Source of the DNA: Oscillospiraceae bacterium
GTDB lineage: Bacteria; Bacillota; Clostridia; Oscillospirales; Acutalibacteraceae
DNA: 45,122 nucleotides
Assembly (NCBI GenBank): GCA_015065445.1
Contig: SVQF01000006.1
Location: 1-45,122, forward strand
Reading direction: 5' to 3'
Notes under the pieces: generated by a model
The model's input: the letters and a program-made list of their open reading frames with translations, nothing else
Told to the model about the DNA's origin: nothing
The model's database searches: none
Shown: positions 34,413 through 41,009 of the stretch, in pieces
How positions within the stretch are numbered: position 1 is the stretch's first letter
How the letters are laid out: every line of letters starts with the position of its first letter
Translations under genes and position numbers: made by a program

Positions 34413-34955
34413 ATGATAATACTTGCATCGCAGAGTCCACGCAGACGGGAACTGCTTAAATACATAACAAACGATTTTGAGGTCAGAGTAAGCGACGTTG
34501 ACGAAACTTTGCCCGACGGCATTTCGCCGAGCGAGGCAGTTGTGTATCTGTCAGGGATTAAAGCACAGCCGTTTGCGAAAGAAAACGCCACGGTAATAGG
34601 CGCCGACACGGTTGTAGCTATTGACGGCAAAATACTCGGCAAGCCCGAAAACGCTGACGCCGCAAGGGATATGCTCAAAGAACTCAGCGGAAAAACCCAC
34701 AGCGTGTTCACGGGCGTGACCGTAATAAAGGACGGAAAAACTCACTCGTTTTACGAGGAAACACGTGTTACCTTCCACACGCTTACGGACAAAGAGATTG
34801 ATGACTATATTTTGACGGGCGAGCCGCTTGACAAAGCGGGAGCATACGGAATTCAGGGCTTTGGTTCTCTGCTTGTTGAGGGTATTTGCGGCGATTATTT
34901 CAACGTTGTGGGGCTGCCTGTCAGCCGACTAAATCGACTGTTAATGGATATTTGA
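34413..34955 (+). CDS. maf: Maf-type nucleoside triphosphate pyrophosphatase
   Basis: The protein has 180 residues, the normal Maf length. Motifs are ASQSPRRRELL at the N terminus, DVDETLP, VIGADTVVAIDGKILGKP and the late DKAGAYGIQGFGSLLVEGICGDYFNVVGLP. Maf proteins hydrolyse dTTP, UTP or modified nucleotides and affect septation when over-produced. It starts on the base after the U32 stop, so translation is coupled. Confidence 0.95.
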   Translation: MIILASQSPRRRELLKYITNDFEVRVSDVDETLPDGISPSEAVVYLSGIKAQPFAKENATVIGADTVVAIDGKILGKPENADAARDMLKELSGKTHSVFTGVTVIKDGKTHSFYEETRVTFHTLTDKEIDDYILTGEPLDKAGAYGIQGFGSLLVEGICGDYFNVVGLPVSRLNRLLMDI

Positions 34956-34994
34956 CTGTTATTTGTCTAAAGTGCCGATTTGTTAAAAAAATTA

Positions 34995-35023
34995 TTGAAT
35001 TTTTGATTTTTTTGTGATAAAAT
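34995..35023 (+). promoter_or_regulatory. promoter of the PHP-domain gene
   Basis: TTGAAT (34995-35000), a 17-base spacer and TAAAAT (35018-35023), 53 bases before the start codon. Confidence 0.6.
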
Positions 35024-35075
35024 CTTATTAAGGCAAATCGCACATTCCAAATCATTTACCTGAAAGGAGACTGTT

Positions 35076-35957
35076 ATGGCAGCAGATTTACATTGTCACA
35101 CAAAACTGAGCGACGGGTCGGTAGGCATAGAAGATTTAATAGTTATAGCACACAAAAGCGGAATTGATACTATTGCCATAACAGACCACGACTGTATTGC
35201 GGGTACGATAAGAGGGCAGGTTATCGGCAAACGATATGGCGTTACGGTTATTCCCGGAGTTGAACTTTCCGCTTTTGACAGTGACGCAGGAAAAAACGTA
35301 CACATACTTGCTTACCTTGCAGACGCACCGGACAGACTTGAGGGCATCTGCAAAAGAACGTCTGTTGCACGCAAACGTGCAGGTCAGATTATGATGCTCA
35401 AGGTTGCGGCACGTTTTCCGATTACAAGCGACTTTATTATTTCGCACGCAAGCGGCTCAACAAACCTGTACAGACAGCACATTATGCACGCACTTATGGA
35501 CGCAGGTTATACGGATAAAATTTTCGGCGACCTGTTTAACACTCTGTTTTCGGAGGCCAGCGAGTCAAACGTTCTTGCACCCACAAAGTATCCTTCGGTT
35601 GAAGAAGTTATTGACGAGGTGCACGGTGCAGGCGGAATCGCAGTGCTTGCATATCCAGCCAAGTTTAACAATTTTGACGAGATTGACAAGTATGTTGAAA
35701 TGGGACTCGACGGAATTGAAGTCTGGTCGCCGTACAATTCGGAAGAGCAGGTAGAAATGCTCACCGCACTCTGTAAGAAGAAAAAACTTCTTATGACGGG
35801 CGGTTCGGATTTTCACGGTATTTACGGTAACCACACCGTTACTGTTGGTTCATACACCACGCCGCAGGAACATCTGGACAAGCTGCTTGGTTACAAGGCA
35901 AAGAAAAAAAGAGCGGCACGCCGCAAAGAGCGTGAAGCCGCAAAACAAAACGCATAA
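35076..35957 (+). CDS. PHP-domain phosphoesterase (YciV/RNase AM type)
   Basis: The protein has 293 residues. Metal ligands are H6 and H8 in DLHCHTKLSDG, D13, D37 and H38 in ITDHDCIAG, a later E (PGVELSA), and the C-terminal GGSDFHG. Relatives hydrolyse 3',5'-bisphosphonucleotides or trim RNA 5' ends. The last 20 residues are very basic (KKKRAARRKEREAAKQ), which would suit RNA contact (inference). Shine-Dalgarno AAAGGAG. Confidence 0.88.
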   Translation: MAADLHCHTKLSDGSVGIEDLIVIAHKSGIDTIAITDHDCIAGTIRGQVIGKRYGVTVIPGVELSAFDSDAGKNVHILAYLADAPDRLEGICKRTSVARKRAGQIMMLKVAARFPITSDFIISHASGSTNLYRQHIMHALMDAGYTDKIFGDLFNTLFSEASESNVLAPTKYPSVEEVIDEVHGAGGIAVLAYPAKFNNFDEIDKYVEMGLDGIEVWSPYNSEEQVEMLTALCKKKKLLMTGGSDFHGIYGNHTVTVGSYTTPQEHLDKLLGYKAKKKRAARRKEREAAKQNA

Positions 35958-35958
35958 A

Positions 35959-35997
35959 GAAAGCCTTTACATTGAAGTACAATGTAAAGGCTTTTTT
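35959..35997. terminator. bidirectional terminator between PHP and transketolase genes
   Basis: AAGCCTTTACATT, seven-base loop, AATGTAAAGGCTT, followed by TTTTTT. It lies between converging genes. Confidence 0.88.
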
Positions 35998-35998
35998 A

Positions 35999-36937
35999 TT
36001 AAACAAATTCTTTTACTACATTTACAATATTCTCTGCAGACAGACCGAACTGCTTAAGCAGGTCTTTTGCAGGTCCCGAATGTCCGAATTCGTCGTTAAC
36101 GCCTATGCGTTTAACGGGAGTCGGGCATTTTTCACTGAGTGCGGAACATACAGCCTCACCCAGACCGCCGATAATATTGTGTTCTTCAACCGTCACAACC
36201 TTGCCCGTTTTCTTTGCCGATTTGATAATCAGTTCTTCGTCAAGCGGCTTGATTGTTGCGATGTTGATAACTTCGGCACTGATGCCGTCTTCTTTAAGCT
36301 GCTCTGCGGCTTTAATAGCCTCGGCAACCATAAGACCGTTTGCAACGATTGTGACATCGCTGCCTTCACAGATAACCTCGCCCTTGCCGATTTGGAACTT
36401 ATAATTTTCGTCGTGGAACACAGGCACTGCAAGTCTGCCGAAGCGAAGGTACACAGGACCTTCGTGGTAGTAAGCGGCTTTTACAGCCTGCCTTGCCTCA
36501 ACGTCGTCGGCAGGACAGATAACAACCATACCCGGAATAGAACGCATAAGTGCAAAGTCTTCGCAGCACTGGTGGCTTGCACCGTCTTCGCCAACGCTTA
36601 TGCCTGCGTGGGTTGCACCGATTTTAACATTGAGATGCGGATAGCCTATGGAGTTTCTTACCTGTTCAAACGCTCTGCCTGCGGCAAACATTGCAAAACT
36701 TGATGCAAACGGAACAAAGCCCATTGTTGCAAAGCCTGCTGCAACGCACATCATATTTGCCTCGGCAATACCGCAGTTGATATGGCGTTCGGGATAAGCC
36801 TTTTTGAAAATTCCTGTTTTTGTTGCGGCTGAAAGGTCGGCGTCAAAAACGATGAGTTTTTCTGCACCTTCGCTGTAAAGTTCTTTTAATGCGTTACCGT
36901 AGCTTTCACGGGTTGCGATATTCTTAACTTCTGCCAT
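35999..36937 (-). CDS. transketolase, C-terminal subunit
   Basis: The protein has 312 residues: the pyrimidine-binding and C-terminal domains of a split transketolase. Signatures are INCGIAEANMMCVAAGFATMGFVPFASSFAMF, with the catalytic Glu in GIAEA, and THAGISVGEDGASHQCCEDFALMRSIP. It works with the N-terminal subunit encoded three bases upstream, moving two-carbon units between pentose and hexose phosphates with thiamine diphosphate. Confidence 0.95.
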   Translation of the reverse strand: MAEVKNIATRESYGNALKELYSEGAEKLIVFDADLSAATKTGIFKKAYPERHINCGIAEANMMCVAAGFATMGFVPFASSFAMFAAGRAFEQVRNSIGYPHLNVKIGATHAGISVGEDGASHQCCEDFALMRSIPGMVVICPADDVEARQAVKAAYYHEGPVYLRFGRLAVPVFHDENYKFQIGKGEVICEGSDVTIVANGLMVAEAIKAAEQLKEDGISAEVINIATIKPLDEELIIKSAKKTGKVVTVEEHNIIGGLGEAVCSALSEKCPTPVKRIGVNDEFGHSGPAKDLLKQFGLSAENIVNVVKEFV

Positions 36938-36940
36938 ACC

Positions 36941-37783
36941 TTACGCCTCCAGTTCCTTAAGTTTAGCACTGAGCTCGTCAACTGCGATTTTGCACTCGTC
37001 GTCGTTCGGAGCTTTGCCGTGCCAGTCAACAGCATTTTCCATATACGAAACACCGAGACCTTTGACAGTTTTCATCACTATACCAAAAGGCTTGCCCTGT
37101 GTGTTGTGAAATGCCTCAAACGCTTTTTCGAGTTCATCAAAGTCGTTGCCGTTGATAACAACAACCTCAAAGCCAAAGGCTCTGAGTTTTTCATCAATTG
37201 GCTCGGCACTCATAACGTCTGCACAGGCGCCGTCAATCTGAAGTCCGTTTGAATCTATGATAACGCAGAGGTTGTCGAGCTTGTACTGGCTTGCGAACAT
37301 CATCGACTCCCAGACCTGTCCCTCTTCAATCTCGCCGTCGCCGAGAAGCGTATAAACGTTGATATCCTTGCCCATAAGTTTGGCTGCCTTAGCCATACCC
37401 GAGGCAACGCTTACACCCTGACCGAGCGAACCTGTGCTCATATCTACACCGGGCACGGTATTCATATTAGGATGACCCTGCAGGTAAGAGCCGATATGAC
37501 GCAGCGTCTTTAAATCTTCAACAGGGAAAAATCCCTTGTAAGCAAGTGCACTGTACAAACCGGGAGCACAGTGTCCTTTTGAAAGAACAAAGCGGTCCCT
37601 GTTCTCCCACTTGGGCTCGTCTGCCTTATAACGCATCTCTGCTCCGTACAGATATGCAAACACGTCTGCAGCCGAAAGTGAGCCGCCCGGATGTCCTGCC
37701 TTGGCAGCGTGCGTGCTTTCGATGATGCCGAGACGGATTTGGGTTGCGTACACCTGCAACTCTCTCTTTTTATTACTGTCCAT
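36941..37783 (-). CDS. transketolase, N-terminal subunit
   Basis: The start is taken at the ATG at 37783, with AAAGGAGAG seven bases before it; an open frame reaches 37816 without a site. The 280 residues contain HAAKAGHPGGSLSAADV, FVLSKGHCAPGLYSAL, GSLGQGVSVASGMA and the thiamine-diphosphate motif GDGEIEEGQVWES...NLCVIIDSNG. It is first of the two-gene unit. Confidence 0.95.
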   Translation of the reverse strand: MDSNKKRELQVYATQIRLGIIESTHAAKAGHPGGSLSAADVFAYLYGAEMRYKADEPKWENRDRFVLSKGHCAPGLYSALAYKGFFPVEDLKTLRHIGSYLQGHPNMNTVPGVDMSTGSLGQGVSVASGMAKAAKLMGKDINVYTLLGDGEIEEGQVWESMMFASQYKLDNLCVIIDSNGLQIDGACADVMSAEPIDEKLRAFGFEVVVINGNDFDELEKAFEAFHNTQGKPFGIVMKTVKGLGVSYMENAVDWHGKAPNDDECKIAVDELSAKLKELEA

Positions 37784-37814
37784 AGGAAAACTCTCCTTTA
37801 AAAATGTCATATTC

Positions 37815-37843
37815 ATTGTAACAAAAAATCACAAAAAGTTCAA
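37815..37843 (-). promoter_or_regulatory. promoter of the transketolase genes
   Basis: Minus-strand TTGAAC (37843-37838), a 17-base spacer and TACAAT (37820-37815), 31 bases before the start codon. Confidence 0.65.
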
Positions 37844-37859
37844 TATTAATAAGTTTATA

Positions 37860-37888
37860 TTGAAATACTTTTACAAATATGTTAAAAT
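37860..37888 (+). promoter_or_regulatory. promoter of the M28 peptidase gene
   Basis: TTGAAA (37860-37865), a 17-base spacer and TAAAAT (37883-37888), divergent from the transketolase promoter. Confidence 0.65.
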
Positions 37889-37922
37889 AAACTATATTAT
37901 TTGAGTACAGGAGATGTTTTTT

Positions 37923-39182
37923 ATGAAAATTGCTAACGAATATGCTCCGAGTTTCGATGTTCAGGGTAATACCGATTTTTCGGTAAAAGAAATTACCGAC
38001 ATCTGTAACGACATCGGCCCCCGTAAACCGGGTTCACCCGAAGAGCTGAAAGCACAAAAATTTATGCAGAGAATTCTTGACAAGTACTGCGAAAAGACAG
38101 AGATTGAGGACTTCACTCTTCACCGTCAGGGCTTTATGGGATTCATCCCGTTCACCGTATGTATGGGCGTTGCGTCAGTTTTTGTTAACTGGTTCGGCAA
38201 ATCGTGGATTGCATTTATTATGTGCATTCTCGCATTCATTCCGCTTATTTTTGAATTCCTTATGTACAAGGAATTTGACGATTTTCTTTTCCCGAAACAG
38301 ACTTCGCACAACCTTATAGGTACAAAAGCACCCAAGGGCGAAGTTAAGCAGAGAATTGTGCTTGTAGGTCACTCCGACAGCCAGTTCGAATGGCCGATTA
38401 ACTACTACCTCGGCGGACTTCAGGCAAAACTTTTTGTAGAAATTCCTGCTGTTATAGGTCTTGTAATTCAGACAATTTTTGCACTTATCTGCATTTTTGC
38501 AGGTGCTAAGGGCAACGTCGGCGACTTTGCAAACGCCGGTCTGTTTTTCAAGATATTCTTTATTGTAAGCATTATCTTTATTCCGTTTGAGATTTCGTTC
38601 ATCTTCTTCCAGAGCTGGACAAAATCCGTACCCGGTGCGTCAGACAACCTTTCGGGTTGCTACGTAGGTATCGGCACTCTCAAGGCTCTGCGTGAAGCAG
38701 GCGTTGACCTTGAACAGACAGAGCTTATGGTAATCTGCTCAGGCTCTGAAGAGGCAGGTCTCAGAGGTGCAAAGGCATACGCAAAAAGACACGAAAAAGA
38801 ACTTAAAGACATCCCTTCAATCTGCATAGGTCTTGACACCTTCCGTGACCTTGAGGATATGGCAGTTTATGACAGAGACCTTTCGGGTACTCTTCAGCAC
38901 GACTGGGGCGTTAAAAACCTTGTTAAGAACGCTGCTGCAAACTGCGGATACGACCTCAAGTTTGAGTCGATTTACATAGGTGCGTGCGACGCTGCTGCAT
39001 TTGAGCAGCAGGGTATTCCGTCAACAGGATTTGCGGCTATGAATCCTGACCCGCCGAGATACTACCACACCCGTCTTGACAATCCCGAGAACCTTCGTCC
39101 TGAGGCAATCGCAGCAGGTATTGAGATTATGATTGAGACCGTTTGTATGTACGACAAAGAAGGTCTTCCTAAAAAAGCATAA
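37923..39182 (+). CDS. membrane-inserted M28 family metallopeptidase
   Basis: From the ATG at 37923 (AGGAGA eight bases before it; the ATG at 37914 overlaps that site) the protein has 419 residues. M28 zinc ligands are all visible: H150 and D152 in LVGHSDS, D241 in PGASDNLSG, E276/E277 in SGSEEAG, D305 in GLDTF and H382 in YYHTRLD. Two pairs of membrane helices are predicted: about 71-90 with 94-115, and about 171-194 with 207-229. The second pair lies between the first and second zinc-ligand segments, so the catalytic fold is interrupted by a membrane hairpin. There is no cleavable signal peptide. Substrate is unknown; an aminopeptidase-like action is the family norm. Confidence 0.85.
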   Translation: MKIANEYAPSFDVQGNTDFSVKEITDICNDIGPRKPGSPEELKAQKFMQRILDKYCEKTEIEDFTLHRQGFMGFIPFTVCMGVASVFVNWFGKSWIAFIMCILAFIPLIFEFLMYKEFDDFLFPKQTSHNLIGTKAPKGEVKQRIVLVGHSDSQFEWPINYYLGGLQAKLFVEIPAVIGLVIQTIFALICIFAGAKGNVGDFANAGLFFKIFFIVSIIFIPFEISFIFFQSWTKSVPGASDNLSGCYVGIGTLKALREAGVDLEQTELMVICSGSEEAGLRGAKAYAKRHEKELKDIPSICIGLDTFRDLEDMAVYDRDLSGTLQHDWGVKNLVKNAAANCGYDLKFESIYIGACDAAAFEQQGIPSTGFAAMNPDPPRYYHTRLDNPENLRPEAIAAGIEIMIETVCMYDKEGLPKKA

Positions 39183-39194
39183 AACGACATTATT

Positions 39195-39220
39195 AAAAGG
39201 CTTGCAGCGGCAGGCCTTTT
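39195..39220 (+). terminator. terminator of the M28 peptidase gene
   Basis: AAAAGGCtTGC, loop AGCG, GCAgGCCTTTT: an 11-bp stem with one wobble pair, 12 bases past the stop codon. Confidence 0.85.
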
Positions 39221-39289
39221 AGTTTTGATTCAAACAAAAGGAATTATGTTTATGCACAATTGTCAGGTCGAATATTTGTTTGTTTTTGC

Positions 39290-39318
39290 TTTACATTTGT
39301 GAGAGAATACAGTATAAT
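39290..39318 (+). promoter_or_regulatory. promoter of the small-toxin mRNA
   Basis: TTTACA (39290-39295), a 17-base spacer and TATAAT (39313-39318). RNA should start near 39325, exactly at a 6-bp hairpin GGAGGT-TAAG-ACCTCC (39326-39341) that would cap the 5' end. Confidence 0.8.
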
Positions 39319-39395
39319 AGATTCAGGAGGTTAAGACCTCCGGCAAGGAGTTTATCACGAAAAAACGGTGGACGGTTAGCCCTTTATTTTTCACA

Positions 39396-39430
39396 TAGAG
39401 GGCATTGCCCTCTAAATCTGATTTAGGGGG
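39396..39430 (+). promoter_or_regulatory. two mutually exclusive hairpins over the toxin ribosome site
   Basis: Hairpin A pairs TAGAGGGC (39396-39403) with GCCCTCTA (39407-39414). Hairpin B pairs CCCTCTAAAT (39408-39417) with ATTTAGGGGG (39421-39430), a 10-bp stem with one G-U pair and a three-base loop. They share 39408-39414, so only one can form. Hairpin B buries the GGGGGTGATG ribosome site; hairpin A frees it. Confidence 0.7.
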
Positions 39431-39437
39431 TGATGAC

Positions 39438-39506
39438 ATGGAATATTACTACCTTATAATTACACTTGTACTTATAATAGTCATTATTTTTGCGTCAAAA
39501 AAATAA
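39438..39506 (+). CDS. 22-residue hydrophobic peptide, putative type I toxin
   Basis: An ATG frame with GGGGGTGATG directly upstream encodes a peptide of 22 residues. Three Tyr near the start are followed by a run of about 15 Leu, Ile, Val, Thr and Phe, and the end is Ala-Ser-Lys-Lys: one membrane helix with a positive tail. This is the usual form of type I toxins that damage the membrane (TxpA, Fst, Bsr and Ldr style), though I see no sequence match to a named family. It has a consensus promoter, a highly structured leader and a convergent antisense RNA. The peptide is too short for ordinary gene finding. Confidence 0.7.
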   Translation: MEYYYLIITLVLIIVIIFASKK

Positions 39507-39579
39507 CCGCCCCACGCCAATGAGAACGGTTATTTAAACTATTCTTCGGGCTAACCGTCTATCGGATAGCTCCTTGTTC
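39497..39579 (-). ncRNA. predicted antisense antitoxin RNA
   Basis: A perfect minus-strand promoter ends at 39586. RNA from about 39579 would run about 80 bases through the end of the toxin frame. It would stop at the hairpin AAATAACCG...CGGTTATTT (39501-39535), followed on that strand by seven T (39503-39497). It is fully complementary to the toxin 3' UTR and last codons. No open frame is seen in it. The RNA is predicted, not observed. Confidence 0.65.
39501..39535. terminator. shared terminator hairpin of the toxin/antisense pair
   Basis: Nine-bp stem AAATAACCG / CGGTTATTT with a 17-base loop, overlapping the toxin stop codon. The T-run is on the minus strand, so it mainly ends the antisense RNA; in the plus direction it is followed by AAAC. 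Confidence 0.75.
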
Positions 39580-39585
39580 ATTTTT

Positions 39586-39614
39586 ATTATACAAACAAAA
39601 CAATTATTTGTCAA
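39586..39614 (-). promoter_or_regulatory. promoter of the antisense RNA
   Basis: Minus-strand TTGACA (39614-39609), a 17-base spacer and TATAAT (39591-39586): perfect in both boxes and stronger than the toxin promoter, as expected for an antitoxin. Confidence 0.85.
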
Positions 39615-39636
39615 TATTTTAAATAAATATAGTTTT

Positions 39637-39860
39637 TCAACTCTTTATTAATTCTAACAGTTTGACATATTTATCTTGTTCATCCTGAGCGACATAAATA
39701 ATTCTGTTGAATCCGTAATTGGTATATAGTTTCAGTGCAGGAAAATTATCTAAATCTACCCCGATGGACATTTCTTTATAGCTGAGTTATTTTGCTTTTT
39801 CATATTCCATATGTTATTGCATTTATCAAATTTTTCAACTTGCAGTAATTCTATATTCAT
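39637..39860 (-). pseudogene. GNAT acetyltransferase remnant
   Basis: The ATG at 39860 follows the methyltransferase stop by two bases and starts MNIELLQVEKFDKCNNIWNM. The frame stops after about 34 codons. A second frame then reads EMSIGVDLDNFPALKLYTNYGF...LLELIKS to a stop at 39637. The latter is the end of a GNAT domain (NxxAxxLYxxxGF motif). About 70 to 80 residues of the middle, including the acetyl-CoA site, are missing, so the gene is broken by internal deletion and frame change. Confidence 0.75.
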
Positions 39861-39862
39861 TT

Positions 39863-40636
39863 TTAATCCTTTCTAAAAATATCAAGCATATGAATTGAAA
39901 ATCCCGTCAGGTCATCTCGTTCACATATGGTATGAAGGAATTTCATATACTCTGCAAATTCTCTTTTATTGAGTCTATTCAATTTGTTGCTGTGAAGATA
40001 TGACAACATATCCACGCCCACAAAATGCAGGCGAGTTACATTGTAGTTTTTCATCATCTCGTCAATTTCCGGCTTTCTGTATAATTCAAAGATTTCGTTA
40101 GGACTTGATATTGCGTGATAATCTTCTCGGATTAATCCTTTATCAAGATAATTAAGAATACGCCTTCTATAAAACATTTTGTACATACAGGTATCGTTAT
40201 TACAGTATGCGGCATAGATAACACCGCCTGTTTTTGCAACCCTTATTGCTTCGCTGAGCGTGGCGTGCTTATCCTCATCTGTAAACAAGTGATACATCGG
40301 TCCAAGCAGTAAAACAATATCAAAGGTTTCATCTTCCAAAAATGACAAGTCGACGGCGTTGCCTTCAATAATTTTGATATGATGTTCCGCCTTAACCTTC
40401 TTTTTCATAATGCCAATATTGTGCGGTACAAGTTCTACCGCAGTAACATCATATCCTTTATCTGCAAGAGCGATTGAGTATCTGCCTGTTCCTGCACCGA
40501 TTTCAAGTATCTTTGCACCGTCAAACAAATACTTTTCAATATATTCCATTGTAAGCAAATACTCGGGACGCCTGTTTTTCTTAAGCAATCTTCCGTCCTC
40601 ATCATAGTGGTTATAATAGTTTTTTATAGAATCCAT
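39863..40636 (-). CDS. class I SAM-dependent methyltransferase
   Basis: The protein has 257 residues. The SAM-binding motif is ILEIGAGTGRYS (residues 43-54); then come VTAVELVPHNIGIM, and FDIVLLLGPMYHL in the motif IV place. The C-terminal helical cap is less conserved. The target is unknown: small molecule, antibiotic or RNA are all possible. The gene is AT-richer than its neighbours, sits behind a leader-peptide attenuator of the type that guards resistance genes, and is followed by a broken GNAT gene. Together this suggests a transferred resistance-like pair (inference). AAAGGAGAAG precedes the ATG. Confidence 0.82.
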   Translation of the reverse strand: MDSIKNYYNHYDEDGRLLKKNRRPEYLLTMEYIEKYLFDGAKILEIGAGTGRYSIALADKGYDVTAVELVPHNIGIMKKKVKAEHHIKIIEGNAVDLSFLEDETFDIVLLLGPMYHLFTDEDKHATLSEAIRVAKTGGVIYAAYCNNDTCMYKMFYRRRILNYLDKGLIREDYHAISSPNEIFELYRKPEIDEMMKNYNVTRLHFVGVDMLSYLHSNKLNRLNKREFAEYMKFLHTICERDDLTGFSIHMLDIFRKD

Positions 40637-40653
40637 TATTCTTCTCCTTTCAA

Positions 40654-40694
40654 TAAAAAATAACTGCTGACAAACCTTGTGTTCATCAGCAGTT
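40654..40694 (-). terminator. attenuator terminator before the methyltransferase gene
   Basis: AACTGCTGA (40694-40686 on the minus strand), a 15-base loop, TCAGCAGTT (40670-40662), then ATTTTTTATT. It lies between the leader peptide and the methyltransferase ribosome site. Its loop contains ATGAACACA (40686-40678), which pairs perfectly with TGTGTTCAT at the end of the leader frame (40737-40729). Confidence 0.75.
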
Positions 40695-40719
40695 TAGTAA
40701 TTTATATATCTTTACAAAA

Positions 40720-40809
40720 CTATCTTAAATGAACACAGCACCAAAAAGCCCAACCATACTGTCTGGGCTGCTGCGGCTCTGCATTCAGTTTTGTAAAGTG
40801 CTTATTCAT
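40720..40809 (-). CDS. 29-residue leader peptide of a translation-controlled attenuator
   Basis: The ATG at 40809 has CGAGGT eight bases upstream. The peptide begins MNKHFTKLNAEPQQPRQYG and ends in WAFWCCVHLR. Within the frame, CTTTACAAAACT (40798-40787) pairs over 12 perfect bases with AGTTTTGTAAAG at the stop codon (40721-40710). AGCCCA...TGGGCTTTTT (40769-40747) makes a small internal terminator. Ribosome position on this frame would therefore decide which hairpins form. No enzyme role is likely. Confidence 0.65.
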   Translation of the reverse strand: MNKHFTKLNAEPQQPRQYGWAFWCCVHLR

Positions 40810-40830
40810 AACAATTACCTCGTTTTGATA

Positions 40831-40859
40831 ATGGTAGCATACAATTCTGATAATGTCAA
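40831..40859 (-). promoter_or_regulatory. promoter of the leader/methyltransferase transcript
   Basis: Minus-strand TTGACA (40859-40854), a 17-base spacer and TACCAT (40836-40831), about 20 bases before the leader ATG. Confidence 0.6.
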
Positions 40860-40972
40860 TCATTTTCATCTTACGGAGTTTTTGTTTAGGTTTATCATTT
40901 ATCGTTAAACAATCTATATATGATGTTACCCTTTTTATTTTCAAAACGAAAATGGCCTAAAGCGGTATTATT

Positions 40973-41004
40973 AAAGGCTTGCAAATCATTTCCTGCAAGC
41001 CTTT
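40973..41004. terminator. terminator after the GH130 gene
   Basis: AAAGGCTTGCA, ten-base loop, TGCAAGCCTTT: a perfect 11-bp stem five bases past the GH130 stop. TTTAATAATA follows on the minus strand and TTTTTG on the plus strand. Confidence 0.8.
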
Positions 41005-41009
41005 TTGTG

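Larger units (their letters stand above)
39344..39576. repeat. inverted repeat enclosing the toxin gene
   Basis: Left element 39344-39382 begins CAAGGAG and ends GACGGTTAGCCC. Right element 39548-39576 is its complement (GGGCTAACCGTC ... CTCCTTG), with a shorter middle. A full-length toxin mRNA could pair its 5' and 3' ends. The antisense RNA, read from the other strand, would carry the same sequence as the toxin mRNA leader. Confidence 0.8.

Noticed and set aside
35972-36703. Long open frame antisense to transketolase
   Set aside because: It covers conserved transketolase coding sequence and has no initiation signal or family likeness.
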